Shown here: positions 48,600-61,750 of the stretch, piece after piece
How the letters are laid out: every line of letters starts with the position of its first letter
How positions within the stretch are numbered: the stretch's first letter is position 1
Source: Lunularia cruciata
Lineage: Eukaryota; Streptophyta; Marchantiopsida; Lunulariales; Lunulariaceae
Reading direction: 5' to 3'
Length of the DNA stretch: 64,000 nucleotides
Assembly: GCA_948567375.1 (NCBI GenBank)
Contig: OX419758.1
Span: 64,757,965 to 64,821,964, forward strand
Notes under the pieces: generated by a model
The model's input: only the letters and a program-made list of their open reading frames with translations
Database searches by the model: none
What the model was told of the DNA's origin: nothing
Made by a program: the position numbers and the translations under genes

Positions 48600-51400
48600 T
48601 TAGGGTTACATATTTTAGGAGACAAATTCTAGCACAAGATACCACAAAGTCCACTTGATTATGATGGTGTAGGACATTGGGTCAAGTAGGAGAGTTTAGT
48701 AGAGCAACACGAGCGCTACACCATTTGTCTATGGCTAGCCTCACCTAGGAGACTATCTGTAGGACATTGGGTCAAGCAAAACAGTTTAGTAGAGCATCAT
48801 GAGTGCTACACCATTTGTCTATAGCTAGTCTCAGTTATGAGACTATCTCTTCTCCACATTCACTACATCTTATGGTAGGAGAGGAAGTACCATTAGAGGT
48901 TTTAGATTATTAGCTTTTATGTCTTGCTAGGTCACTTTTTGCACAAGCATTGTGCACTACCCCTTGCCTCTCTTCAAGAGGCTTGTCAAGGATGGTATAT
49001 GAGCATATTAGATATTGCTTTGAGGCAAATGATCCTTCTAGTGGATTTACCAAGCTGTTTTAGGTAGCTACAACAATAGCAAGTTGGAGATATCCTACAT
49101 AGTGTCACGTGTTAGGGGCTAGTCAAATTCTTGTGATGGAGAAGGGCACTGTGGGGATTAAACCGATTGCTATTGGAGAGATATTTTTGCACTTGGTTAG
49201 CTGCACCATTTTCCTTTAGCATCGATCTCACTTTTGAGAGCACCTCAGTCCACATCAATTTGGAGTAGTTACACCTAGAGGTTGCAAGGCTATTTCCCTA
49301 GGCATTAGGGCATCCATAGATATCAATTCGGAGTGAGTTTTCCGATAGGTGGATGTTGAGAATACTTTTAATAGCATCTTTTAGGCATCCATCTTTAGAG
49401 AGCTTAGGGAGACCAGTGGATCCTTGGCAAGTCTGATTGCCTTTATGCGGTTGTTCTATGGTTCTTTTGCTTCCTTTACTACCAACATGGGTGGTCATAG
49501 GAGGGAGTATGTGTCTTGGAGTAAGTTGTTAGTACATGATAGGGAGATCCTTAAGGGGGCCCTTTGTTTGCCATGGCTCACTTCAAAGCTCTCTTATCTA
49601 TTTTTTGGCGATGCCAAGTTGTGTATTTTCTTCCTTAGCAGATAAAACATACATTGTGGGCCCCGTAGATCAGATTAGGCAGGCCTTTGATCACTTGACT
49701 ACTGAGCTACATCTTGGAAGCTTGAGATCAAGGTGTCAAAATGTAGAGCATGGTCCCTTTCAGGTATCCCTCTCCACCTTGAGCTTCCAAAGGTGTGTCA
49801 CATCTATAGATGGACTATGTATTCTTGGAGTGCCAATAGGATCCAAGAATTTTGACACATGCTTCTTAGATGTTGCTCTTGCAGAGGGTATTCTCCATGT
49901 GGATGACTTTCCTCTACTAGGAAATCCACATGTGGCATTTGGGATACTCTCCTTTAGTATTGATTGTCGACCAACTTACCTTCTTTGCATGGTTCCCCCT
50001 TCCTTGACTTTCTTATCGCATCTGAGGCTTTCTTATCATAGGAGGCTTAAAGGAGTCTTTGGTGATTTCATCGGACCAAGGACATTTGAGTGTGTGACTA
50101 GGGATTTGGCACATCAAGATATATCTTTACCAATCTCATACAAAAGGGTAGGCCTATTATCCATGGAGGAGATGACACCTACAACATTTTTGGATAGTTG
50201 GGCTCTCTCGACACCCTACTTTCCTCACATTTTGTAGTTGTTGATAGGCCAATTTTGGAGACTTATGTGACCAAGGTGGAGGAGGGATATTTTCCTCTCT
50301 AGGTGTTATTGTGGCAGACATAGATGGTCTATCTCCATGAGCACAAGAGGACCTTCTATCCTTTGCTTCACTACCATCAGATTAGACCAAAAGTTTGCAG
50401 TCTTTGTTGATGGAGTGACATTGACATATGCTACATTCTCTGTTAGTTGACTTGTCCATTCCTTGGGCCACTAGAGCAAGTCTTTGCTCTTGCTCTGTCA
50501 AGGGTGTATGCTCTTGGATCCTAGCTCTATCGTGCATTAGGGCATTTTGACTTGCACCAACCTCTCTCTTTACAGATATGAAGTTTTGCCTAGGTTTGGT
50601 CCACCCATCTATATCTTTGTTACTCACTTGTGAGTGTGGTTCTACACGAGATGTAACCATGGTCCATATGACATGGTGTCCTTATGGAAGACAAAGGATA
50701 GCTACCCTTGATGCCATCATCGATATAGTGTTTGTTGTGGCACAAAAGAGTGTATACCTTGCTTTGAGGGAGAGTTAATATTCTTTATAGTTGACATATG
50801 TTAGAGCAGATTTATACTTGGTCCAAGATGATTAGGTGACAATGGTGGATGTTATGGTTACAAGCCCTATGAGTGGTGCAGTTTTGGAGGGAGTGATTAC
50901 TCATCCTCTTGGATAGGCAACGAGTGGAGCAGTAGCATGCAAGGTCTCCAAGTATAGGGGTATGAGGCGATGCCACCTAGTTGTTCCTCTAGCCTTGGAG
51001 TTATATGGAGCTATGGAGATGGCATTTGACACATTTTTCAAGGAGTACGTGAGAGCTTATCATATTAGACACCAAGGGTACCACTTTCACTCTTATACTT
51101 TGGAACATATTTTACACCATGTGTGTCAATTGCTCTAGAAAGAGCATTTGCTGATGCAATCCATAGGAGAGCAATCACTCTAGGTGATGCTTCTTTGGAT
51201 GCTCCAGCAATTTGTAAACCTTACAACTTGCATAGCTTGGATATCTTAGGTGCGGGTAGGGCAGATTTCTCATATCTATTCCATTGGAACCTAGCCCCAT
51301 TCTATCTCTTTTGTCTCTCCCTTGTAGTGTTTGATGGGGTCTTCCCATCCTTCTTGTGTTCTATGTGGTTCCTTTTCAAGCAATTATACATATAAAGTTT
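48600..51400 (+). mobile_element. Degenerate LINE-like element with reverse-transcriptase domain
   Basis: From about 49020 the plus strand, across several frames and stops, resembles RT proteins of plant non-LTR-type elements: a KGTVGIKPIAIGEI block near 49143, then an open frame (49536-50237) with KTYIVGPVDQIRQAF, DGLCILGVPIGS and LLSMEEMTPTTFLDSWAL. The catalytic box (usually FADD) reads LADK at 49635-49646, so an essential Asp is lost. A terminal ORF (51123-51395) ends with LHSLDILGAGR followed by a hydrophobic tail whose DNA recurs at 12.95 kb and 47.3 kb. The 5' limit is uncertain. Confidence 0.8.
48669..48850 (+). repeat. 90-bp tandem duplication inside the LINE-like relic
   Basis: Copies start GTAGGACATTGGGTCAAG at 48669 and 48759 and share TTTAGTAGAGCA, GCTACACCATTTGTCTAT and GAGACTATCT. 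The period is exactly 30 codons, so the reading frame would be kept. Confidence 0.9.
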
Positions 51401-54400
51401 AGCTTGTTACAGCTAGCTAGGAGGGAAGCCATGCTGACACGGACCTTGTGTCCAAAGTCCATTCAGTTGACACATACACGACTATTCCTCGACCGAAGGT
51501 CTCGATGGAGAGAGAGCAGCATGAAGGTAACTTTTATAGCTTTCGTGCTTCTATCCTTTATGTTAATGCCAAACGGATCTTCATGTAGCAATAGGGCTTT
51601 CGCTACCGTGGGCAACTCTCTCATAACTTCTGCAAAGTTCTTGTTGACAAACATATACAAATTATAGACCACTATTACACGCATGTACACCGAATATTGT
51701 AGTCTACTTGACATAGAGTATACGACTCGCTCTGATCCAGTGTCTAGTGGAGAGCCAGCTCGAACTTCCACGCTCTTCTGGGTCTTATATCGTTGTGTCG
51801 AAATGAGTATGTGTCGAAAGAACATGCCTTTGCGTACGTGTGGTTTAACAAAAGAAACCGAGTCCCGGGAATTCCTGCAGTCATCGAGACCACTAGAAAT
51901 TGGGACGTAAACAGCTGGAAATCTAGACCTACTGGTACTGTACTCTCTTGAAGAGGAGCTCTACACGACTTAAGACTATCGTAACCACTGATGTCTCAAG
52001 CTTTTTGATCCGATAAGTATACAACCTACTTGAAGTAAGGTCACCCATTTCAGGAACTAATCTCTCTTGGAAAGCAATAAGGGCATACGTGCTGTTAAAT
52101 CATACACCACTAAGAAAACACGTGCGTGTTTTACTCCACCAAATTTCTCGAGTCCGTGATTTGAAGTGGATGATTTTCCAATGCAAGACCCAATATATAC
52201 TCTACCTCGCCTACAATACATGCATTGTACAGTAAATGCAAATCTACCATTTGCCTAAAGTGATCAGATTCTAATTTCCATGCTGTTTCCCTTACTGAAT
52301 GTACCGACTACTGTCAACAGTAAGTTTGTCTTTCATCTCCCTTCTCAAACGCCTGTCGTAAGAAGAGTAGATAGGCAATCTTCAAGTATGAGTTAAAGTG
52401 GAGATAGAGGAATTCTGATCACAGAACAGGAATGCTATTTGGAAGAAGGATAAGTACGAATATATCGAGTTTCGCAGGCGATGGTGGTTGAGAGTAAACT
52501 CGATGAGCACAGTTTTCATATTTACAAGTTCAACTGGAGGCTAGGTTGACAAGCGAGCAATGCTAGGTTGACAAGGGAGCTCCAGGTGTGAGTGCCGGGC
52601 TATACCATGTGGCATACAAAGAGAGTGAGTTCTCCTTATACTCCTTGTTGCCACGATCCTCGAGAAGGATTGCACTGTGTAGAGAGTTACGCAACAACAG
52701 TCATTCCTTCCCAAACATGGCAGAGGCAAATTTCCATCCCGCACCCTTCGCGTCCGCTAGTCAATGGACTCTTACGAAGCTGATATAAACAATTGGAATC
52801 TTTAAACCACTAGTACTGCATGTGGGTTTCAGATTTCAGATAGCCGGTATTTATCTGCCTATCGTGCTACATTCATCAATAGTAGCGCGATTAAAAAGTC
52901 CATATACCGGGTACATCCACAGTCAGACTTCCATTCCCCATTTCACAAGCAAGAATTTTAGTAATCGAAGCAGCATGAGTCCCATCACCAAAAACAACTG
53001 CTTTTTTTCCTGTTAAATTTCTATAGATCTTGAAAACCAAGCAGCTTGAGAAATAAATCTGGTTTGTTCATCCATAAGGGGCAATACACAATTTAAGTGC
53101 AAGTCTAGAGTAACTTGAGAAAAGTATAGAAGATATGTGTTATTGCACTCAGTTATAACTGTAGTGGGTTTTCAACTATTCTACTACTACTTATAAATCG
53201 ATATGTAAAATCCATCCACTTATTCAACTAAAATGGATATGCATTACATATCTATTTCTGGAACACATAGTTACCTACAATAGTCCGCTACATACATCAG
53301 TGTTGGATTTCAGCCAAATTTGTTGAGGAAGCTGTGTCTCCTCAATCAGATCTCAGCAGAAGTTCTATTCTATTACAGAATGATAGAGAATGGTACAAGT
53401 TAGGCGATGCTTTCTGGACATAAGCATGTATAGTGATGATCTACTTCTCTCCTGAATTGATACTCTCAAAGTTTTAGTAATTGATCGACAACGCTGAGAT
53501 ATATCAAAGTGGTACACTAGTTCTGTCACAAATTCTGGTATAGCATGGTAAGGTATTGAAAATTTATGTGAAAATGATGCAAATATGTACATTGAAACAA
53601 AACACAAAGAGCGATAAGAAACTTAATTAATACAAAGAGCACTACAAGAAATTTAAGAAATGTATTATATTTTTCACAACGCTCTTCGTTTTCATTCTGT
53701 CCCACTCTACTCTTGGAATCCTTGTTCACATTCTGTCTCGATCTACTCTCATAATGATAATCATTCTTGACGCGTGAAGAAACGTGAATCTATAACCTGC
53801 TCAAAACTGTCATGAGAGTGATACAAATCTGTATATCAATTACAAAACAAAACAAAAACCACTAAAAGATATTAAAGCACTTTAGGTGAACTGTCTATAG
53901 TTACATAAAAACTGGATTATATGCAAGCTAGTAGGTAAATTTTTAACTAATGAAACACTTGTGCCTGCTATTTGGCCTTGCTTTTCTGGATTTATACTCT
54001 CACGTCCTTATTGCTCAACTCTTGATGATTCCGTAACTAGTATTTTGTTGAAGTTGGAATTTTACTTACTAAACGCTAAGCCCTAGGTGCTCTAACTCTA
54101 ACTTGCGCCGTTCTTTCTATAGTATATTGTACTAGTTATACCAACCTCAACTATCAACCATGCCACATGTATTATGTCTAAAATTCAGTTTAAAAAATGA
54201 GATCCAATTTGGAATCCAATCCCATAATGACATACAGAATTTGACAAAGTACAAAATTTTGATACAAATAAGCTACGCCATGCTGCACTAGTCGGTCGCG
54301 GTTACACTTGGTTTAAAAGTATAATTATATTCAAAAGTTACGATCTGACTTTATTTTGAGTGGATCTCGCTTTTCCCTAAATTCCATTACAAGAATTATA

Positions 54401-56737
54401 ATTCGTAGAACATTCCATGTGCTTATATGGGTAAGTAACTACATGGTTGTCATTCTGGCATTTATGGATAAATAAATACCTACTATGAGAGCAATTTTTG
54501 TTCGACATGCACTTAAGGAGGTTCGGCTGTAGTCCTATTTGGGGATTTCCCAATTTCGGTGTTGCCACAACACTTTTGTGTGGCCGTTTTTAACGAGCAC
54601 ACGCGATGATGATGTAAGAGCGAGAGTATAGTATAATCGAGTCTAGTGGAATCGGAGTCTAGTCCTTATCTCCTGGCTTTACTCATCATTTCTGTCATTC
54701 TTATTCCGTACATTTGAGTTCAGCTCGGAATCTGATGCTTATTTGGAGCATGCAATGTAAGACTGAACATTCACTTAGTGACATCCTTTACTAGTCACCA
54801 AGTCAACAATTTGATTAACTCAATTGTCACTTGTTACTGTCGTATTTGATTAGTTTCCTGCATCTTCTAATTAAGATCTAATTAGACGACTAAGGTAACT
54901 AAGGTAAACGGGACAAGTCTTGTGTCCATCAATTGATATTGTGTACACGATGTGGATGTAACAAATTAGTGCAGGACAGCAATCTTCAGTTGAAGTTGAA
55001 TAGTTCGCAGAGGAATCTTCATTAGGGAACCCCATAAGCTTTTTAACTCTAGAAACATTCCTGTGCTCCACTCGTAACCGTATGCCTCCGGTGCAAAGAC
55101 CATGAGATGGTTTGTTTTCGTGTTCTTGTTTCCGATTCAGCTCTAAGCAACCAACCACACATTCTTTATCTCGCTTGAACCGTTGCAAGCAACATGATGC
55201 TAAAATAACAAACGACATCATGCAAACTGTCAATCCTTTCTCTCCGTCTTTGTGTGTTCTCTTAGCGACTTGTACACAGTTCCATTGGCATCATCAGCAG
55301 GAGAGTACGTACGAATCCAAAACGAACAGTCTCTCTACGCTACTGTACTTTCTTATTGCGGCCTCGCCCTGATTGATTGCGGCATTCTGGAGACGTCTTC
55401 GATGTCTTTTGTTCTTCACCCAACAGATAGATTTTGAATGATACGACAACTAGTAGTCTGCAGGTGCTTATACTTGAATTGAACACATGGGATTGTGAGG
55501 GCAGACCTCATTTCTATTATTTACAGCCACCTTTAACAAGATCATCAATAGATCTTGGTCAGGAGTCCTGGGCTCAGAAACTGTTCATGCACAGATTCTA
55601 TATTAAATTCCCAGGAAATTCGGGGGCATGGGACTCTTGACAATACTTTGTGTAACTAATTCCGCTAGGCCGTCATCGAACTCTGCGCGATGCTTGCCGT
55701 CGTCTCAACTGGAAAAGGATTCAATTTTTCTGGAATCAGGAACTGATTTCTGAATGGCCTTCCATTTCTCGCCTCTCCCTTTGCAAGACCTGAATCTTTA
55801 CTGAAGTGTAGGCGTGTTCTTGTAATTACCAACTTTGCAGCTCTGTAAGAGAAATGACCGGTCCAATCTGCACCCCATAAGGACGAGCGCGGGCTAAAGA
55901 TAAGCACCCCAACGCCGTTGCAGAAGCGGGAGAAACCAGGTCGACCGGAAGGACTAGCAAGTTGACTGTAAACACGCGTCACAGACCGCAGATCTGGGCA
56001 GGAATATAGCCGCCCGACACGCGTCTGTGGGCCCACAAATTTATATGTCGGAACAAATACGCAGTTCACGTAATGGCTTGAGATTCTGGGCGGAGCGTGC
56101 ATGGCCGTAAGACGTGGCGATACTCTTGACAGCAGCTGCACCCTTCCATACAAAGCGTGGAAAAACGGAACTTTACGGTAAACCATGTACTATTCTCCTT
56201 TCTAAAGCCGAGGAATCTAACGACACTTGAAGGATCTGGTCCTTGATCTGCTGCTATCCGCCGTCGATCATCTAAAAAGGATAGGATCATCTGCTTTGCC
56301 TTTCACCGAGTCCACAGTCGAAACGACCAGAGACCAATGTCGTCAACTTACGTGGCTCTACCTTTAACTAAGTAGATCACCGTCCATGTAGTAAGAACCG
56401 CGGTAAGTAAGACATGGCTGCAGTATATAGTCGTCGGGGATCCGAATTAACTCATTGATTTGTTAGTCAGTCTATCCTGAAGCTTTACCCATCGGAAGGG
56501 GCTGCGACGGGATTTGCGTTATATCATATTTCGTATTGCCATTCTCCACTGTTCCGTGATCTCTGATCCTGTGGTAAAAGACTCCACTGCTCTGTATAAG
56601 CATCATATCAGCTCCTGAACTGCCTGCATTTCGAAGATTTTGTTGATAGCTCTGTCGCAGATCTTTTAGCTTAGGAATTTCACAACGTCGAACGAAGAGG
56701 CTGGTTGAAACTACAGCACATTCTGAAGATTTACAAC
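51401..56737. other. Spacer upstream of the SWEET gene
   Basis: No gene recognised over 5.3 kb. It is AT-rich from 52.8 to 54.9 kb. A 173-codon minus-strand ORF (55665-56186) lacks any family resemblance. A TATATAG at about 56424 could be the TATA box of the downstream SWEET gene, about 310 bp before its ATG; this is a weak inference. Confidence 0.55.
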
Positions 56738-58794
56738 ATGGCGCTCGCAGATAATATTGTTGGTATTATAGGTACGTAGTATGCTCCTGGAGCCTGATTT
56801 GAGTAAATTTTATCTCGTCAGTGCTGGTGCTTGACGGTTACGACGATGGCGAGGTTGGAAACTTAAGGCGAGCTTCAGATGTTCTTATGGAATTGTAAAT
56901 TTCATGGTTTGGTATCTTTTCAACTGACCGAATTTTTGTTGGGTGTGGAAACTTTCAGGAAATGTTATCTCAATTCTTCTGTTCCTGGCACCCATGTAAG
57001 CATCATTCACCAGTATTTCTCTGTTACGATTGCGGCTAACTTGGATTTGACTTACTAGATTCCGCTGTTTAAGTGCAATGGATACTCATGATCACTACCT
57101 GATTTGTATGATACACAGGAAGACTTTCCGGAAGATCTTTAAAGCCAAATCAACGATGAACTTCAAGTCTACACCATACGTTTGCACTCTTCTCAGCGTT
57201 ATGTTGTGGACGTACTACGGGCTCGTGAAGCCAGCAACGCTCATTGTCACAATCAACGGAGCCGGAACGTTTCTTGAACTATTGTATGTCAGCATTTTCC
57301 TGTACTATGCTGACAGGAAGGGAAGGGTACGTACATGCAGTTTCTTGCACCCGCAGGTCATGAGCCACATCGCTAATGAAATAAAAAGCTGGGGAAATGC
57401 TTAAAAATATAAGTGGCAAGATTCATTAGTTTTCTTCCAGGATGAGATTGTTCCTTCGTCTTGCAATCTAGGAGTCTATCTCAACTCAAGTTGCTGAATC
57501 TTCTACTTTCGCCTGGGCCTCTTGAAGTTTGAAAGATGCACGTCGAGCTGGCTTCGAATCTTAGACAGTTCGAGTGGCAAATAATGTTGGGTCTGGAAGT
57601 TCGACTTTGATCGTCATCGACCCCTAAGGGATATAAACCTGAATAGTTTATCTCTGGCTGTGCTTGATCGTACTGACAGACATGGTCGATGGTTAGATTT
57701 CCTGCCGTTAGCTATATGTCAGCAGAAGTTCTAAGAGTATTTCTTGTTATGTAAACAGATAAGAACAACCCAATCGCTCCTGGTGGTGTTAGCATTCTTT
57801 GGCGCCGTTGTAGTGGCAACCATCACTGCCGCGAAGAATAAAGACAGACGAGTTATGGTAGCTGGAATAATCTCCGTGATCTTTTCGATCATCATGTATG
57901 CATCGCCGTTGCGAGCAATGGTAAGTGTATACTTCTTCAACTACTTGTCCTCTAAATTTGCACCACTAATAGCAGTGAACACAGTTCAGACCCTGTCACA
58001 TTGCTATGCAGTTTGGAATTCTTGACTTCTTTAAATTGCATTTCTTTTGACAGAAAATGGTGGTAACGACCAAAAGCGTAACGTACATGCCTTTCACATT
58101 GTCCGCGATACTCCTTACGAACGGAGCCGTTTGGTTCATTTATGCGCTTCTAGTGAGCGACATTTACGTCATGGTACGTGATCTACAGCTGACTTGTAAG
58201 ATATATATGTAATTACATTTCCGACTTTTCTTCCTTTGTACTGGAAATGTGAATAGCAAGCAGAGAATCTACAGCACACACACCGTTTCTGTCATCACCT
58301 ATAGATGCACAGAAATTTGAAGCTGATAAGGTCCTCTCGTTTTAATAATTGAACAGATTCCGAATGGAGTAGGAATGGCCTTCGGGATGGCACAGCTTCT
58401 TCTATATATTATTTTCATGAGGAAATCCAAGAAGATCCAGATGGCAAAAGAAGCAGAAGAGAAGTCCCGTCTGCAGAACAACGGTTACAAATCAGACTCT
58501 ACCGCCAAGGAGCATGCAATTGATATGGACGGATCAGAAGTTTCTAGGGAACAAGATATGAAGACCAATGAAGACAGGAAAGAGAAAGTGGCCCCACAGA
58601 AACTGCCTTCGGCTGTCCCAGATGGCAGTGAGGCGATGGAAGACAAAAATATGCAAGATTCTCGTACTCCTACTCGAAGTCCTACTAGAGATGCATTTAG
58701 TCATGGAAGCCCTGCAACAATACCCACTTCATCTGCGGATCAAGTGAGACCAAAATCGACCAAACCTGGTGACTCGTTGATGGCTACAGATTAG
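56738..58794 (+). CDS. SWEET-family sugar transporter
   Basis: Six exons: 56738-56771, 56959-56995, 57119-57326, 57759-57920, 58054-58173, 58357-58794; joined they give 332 residues with correct phases. Two MtN3/saliva units are clear. The first contains GNVISILLFLAPM, TFRKIFKAKST, a PYVCTLLSVMLWTYYG block and TINGAGTFLE; the second contains ASPLRAMKMVVTTKSVTYMP, LTNGAVWFIYALL and IPNGVGMAFGMAQLLLY. Seven membrane helices are expected. SWEETs passively move glucose or sucrose across the plasma or vacuolar membrane. The C-terminal ~115 residues are hydrophilic, charged and Ser/Pro-rich (about 58420-58791), longer than in most SWEETs, and would face the cytosol. The start has a good context (AACATGG). 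Sugar preference cannot be told from sequence. Confidence 0.96.
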
Positions 58795-59289
58795 CTTAAG
58801 TCCTAGTTAGATACTGAAAGCCACTACAGTAAAGCATGTTGCCGAGAGTTCCAACCTCATTAAAGTTGTTAATAGATAAGCTGCAGACTAGTGTCCATGG
58901 TGTAATTGCCATTGCAGAAATTCAATGCTCTTCTTTAGCTTCTGTTAAGAGCTGGTCTAGATAGCTAAGCATCACTCACAGAGCTTACTTACATTGGCAT
59001 TTGAACACCAAAATTGTAGATAGAATCAATTGAAATTTAAGCTTGATTCGACCACAATCAACATTTAGAATCCTGCAATCACATGATGACGCGCTCTCTG
59101 TTCTTTTATGTTCTATGAAGATTGGCCAACGACATTTCACTGTTGTTTCTAAATAGGTGATTAAAATAAGAACTCTTATCGTATCACCTAGATTTTGACA
59201 CTAGACTTAGTTACAATGTAACGCTAGGATACATCTAAGTTGTGACTAGGTTGAAATCTAACCTTCACTGTTACCTCTAATCTTCACGC

Positions 59290-59755
59290 TATATCCTTTA
59301 GATCAACTCTCCAAAAGTTACTAGGGTTAAATTCTGATACCAAATCTCCCGATGTACCCTCACTCTTACGTGTAATGCTGGCTAGGGTTAAGTTCCGGTA
59401 CCAAATATCCTTAGAAACCCCTCACTCTTACATATACACTTTATGTCCTTTAGATCAACTCTCCAAAAGTTGCTAGGTTTAAAGTTCCGCTAACCAAATC
59501 TCCTTAGGCACCCCATCCTTACATACAGTTCCAGCTAGGGTTAACTCTGTCCTTTAGATCAACTCTCAAGAGTTGCTAGGGTCAAGTTCCGTTACCAAAT
59601 CTCCTCAGGTACCCTCACTCTTACTTACATACAGTTCTGGCGAGGATTAAGTATGTCCTTAAGATCAACTCTCTAAAAGTTGCTAGGGTTAAAATTCCGT
59701 GACCAGATCACCTTAGGAACCCTCACTTTTACATTTAGTTCTGGCTCTTTGTGAC
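59290..59755 (+). repeat. ~105-bp tandem satellite, four to five degenerate units
   Basis: Units start at GATCAACTCT: 59301, 59453, 59557 and 59663. Each carries AAAGTTGCTAGGGTT or AGAGTTGCTAGGGTC, then TACCAAATCTCC, ACCCTCACTCTTAC and a CAGTTCTGGCTAGGGTTAAG-like end. The first spacing is 152 bp because of an extra partial unit. No coding potential. Confidence 0.9.
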
Positions 59756-61669
59756 TTGCAGTCAGTTTTCAACAATTGCACGCAAACAAAACGATCAAAT
59801 CCATGTTTTGTAGTCTTCCAATGGTGAGTTGAGGTCAAACTTGAAATTGTCGGAAGCTTGTTGGGCTCGTTGAAATTCTAACCTTACCTTCTGATATTCA
59901 AATTATTCCTCAGATAAATTCCGACCTTAGACTTGAACACTCTAAGATTCTTATGGCTTTTGGTGACTTAAATAAAATTTAAGGTTGTAATATATATTCT
60001 GTTGCTGAAATATTGAATTGAAAATATAACATATATGTTAATAACAAACGATTAAAAATGTAGTATCTTTATAATAAGAAAGTAATCATGCAAAGAAAAA
60101 AAATCTATTTCTTCGGTAAAACATAGAATAAATTTTTATTTTCTTTTAAATTGCATGTTATATTTTTTGACTAGATATTACAGTAAAAACAATGGGAACA
60201 AGATAAACTACTCCGTTCTATTTATTTTAATTTTAATTATAATTAGATCGAATTAATGTATCTATTATTAATTTATATTTAATCATTCGTAATGAAATAT
60301 ATATCCCTAAACATTTTTATCAAATGAGGACTCTCCATACGTTCGCATTTTACACCGGAAAAACCAAACGCAAACCGTCAATGAACATTCGATCATTCAA
60401 TTGAAGTCTCACCAATATTAATTTCATGTATAGTAAGTTCTCTTGGGCTGTCTATCATACATGGCGCATTTTGAATCTGGATATATTTGAGCGTTGATAA
60501 TCCAGAATCGAATACCATGATCAAATATCCACAGTAGACAGTACACCTCAGTATAAGGACAAACGGACAAGGATAATCAACTTATCAATAACCAATTATG
60601 GCACACATATATCAATGGAACGGTCTTTTAACTTGGTACTCTACTTGCAACTCGTCGAACATTCCAACCAGATACATTTTCTTACTCCAAATTCTCACAC
60701 CAGAATTCCGCATCCTGACTTCAATTGACTTCAATTCCCTTGTAGGAGCTTCAAAACTTCATAATTTAGCGTACATGCATTATGGTTGTACCCTCGAGTT
60801 ATTCCTCGAGATATTAAACTACGTACAGATGAAATGAGGGGAAATGATAAAGTACTTCATATTTTGTTCATAATTTCACTGCTTCTGGAAGGCAAAGGGC
60901 AATCTAAGTAGGCATTTTGATTCAAGGGTGACAGTCTAAACGTATTGGGTATGGCATGGCACCCCTTTGTGAATATGTACTACTACCGTTGGCAGAAGTC
61001 CTCTTCTGGAATTCAATTCCGGAAATCTGTACGTCAAGAGTCATCTGTCCTCCTCGTGTCCTAAAGATCGACTTCCAGATCACCTTCCCATAAGTTGAGT
61101 ATAAAAGGAATAGTTTTATAGTAGTAGTATCTATCAAATCTGCACTCCAAGAGTCAAGAGTCAAGAGTCAAGAGTCATCCTCCTCCTCGTGTCCTAAAGG
61201 TCAACTTGCAGGATCGACTTCTAATAAGTTGAGTACAGGAAATCGACTTCCAACACGTTAAGTAGAAGAAAGTTGTTTTATAGCAGTAGTAACCTTTGAA
61301 AGACATACTAGTTTCGCTCATAATAGTTCGGTGAGTGGTCGGGGTGAGTCCTTTGCGGACGGGTTGATTGAGAAGAAGAAGCAGTTTCATGATTTAGAGC
61401 TGACTGCGGCTTTTTGTACAGGGATGAGGATGTTACGGTGGTTAGATTTGGGTGGAGCATTGCGTAACAAAGGATCCAGTCCATGGAATAACGAGCTCAA
61501 GATCACGAAGAATACAGAGACACCATTGGTATTACAGCCAAATCAACATCAATGAACATCTGTCTCGTTTCCAGAGATAGATGGCGAAGGAAAGTTAGCT
61601 TGACTCTTTTATTGAGAACACAGAATGTCAAACTTGTCACGAAGAACTTGTGCAGATTGCCATAGGATC

Positions 61670-61698
61670 GGCTGGCTGGCTGGCTGGCTGGCTGGCTG
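61670..61698. repeat. (GGCT)n microsatellite in 3' flank of thaumatin-like gene
   Basis: Seven GGCT units, about 55-80 bp downstream of the minus-strand stop codon, hence probably within the 3' untranslated region. Confidence 0.93.
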
Positions 61699-61750
61699 CC
61701 ATACTACCTTCAGTGAAGAAGGATTGGAATGTGAAGAATATAACGGGAAC

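Larger units (their letters stand above)
58795..61750. other. Spacer between SWEET and thaumatin-like genes
   Basis: Contains the ~105-bp satellite at 59290-59755, very AT-rich DNA at 59980-60310, a duplicated motif (GTCAAGAGTCAT...CTCCTCGTGTCCTAAAG) at about 61033 and 61163 with a GAGTCAA run between, and a (GGCT)n run. A 74-codon plus-strand ORF (61331-61555) has no recognisable family. Confidence 0.6.

Noticed and set aside
55665-56186. 173-codon minus-strand ORF
   Set aside because: No domain, no family resemblance and no splice or promoter support; probably a chance open frame upstream of the SWEET gene.
57327-57404. Alternative SWEET reading frame continuing past exon 3
   Set aside because: The extension runs into a stop within 26 codons and lacks the second transporter unit; the splice at 57326/57759 restores a full SWEET.
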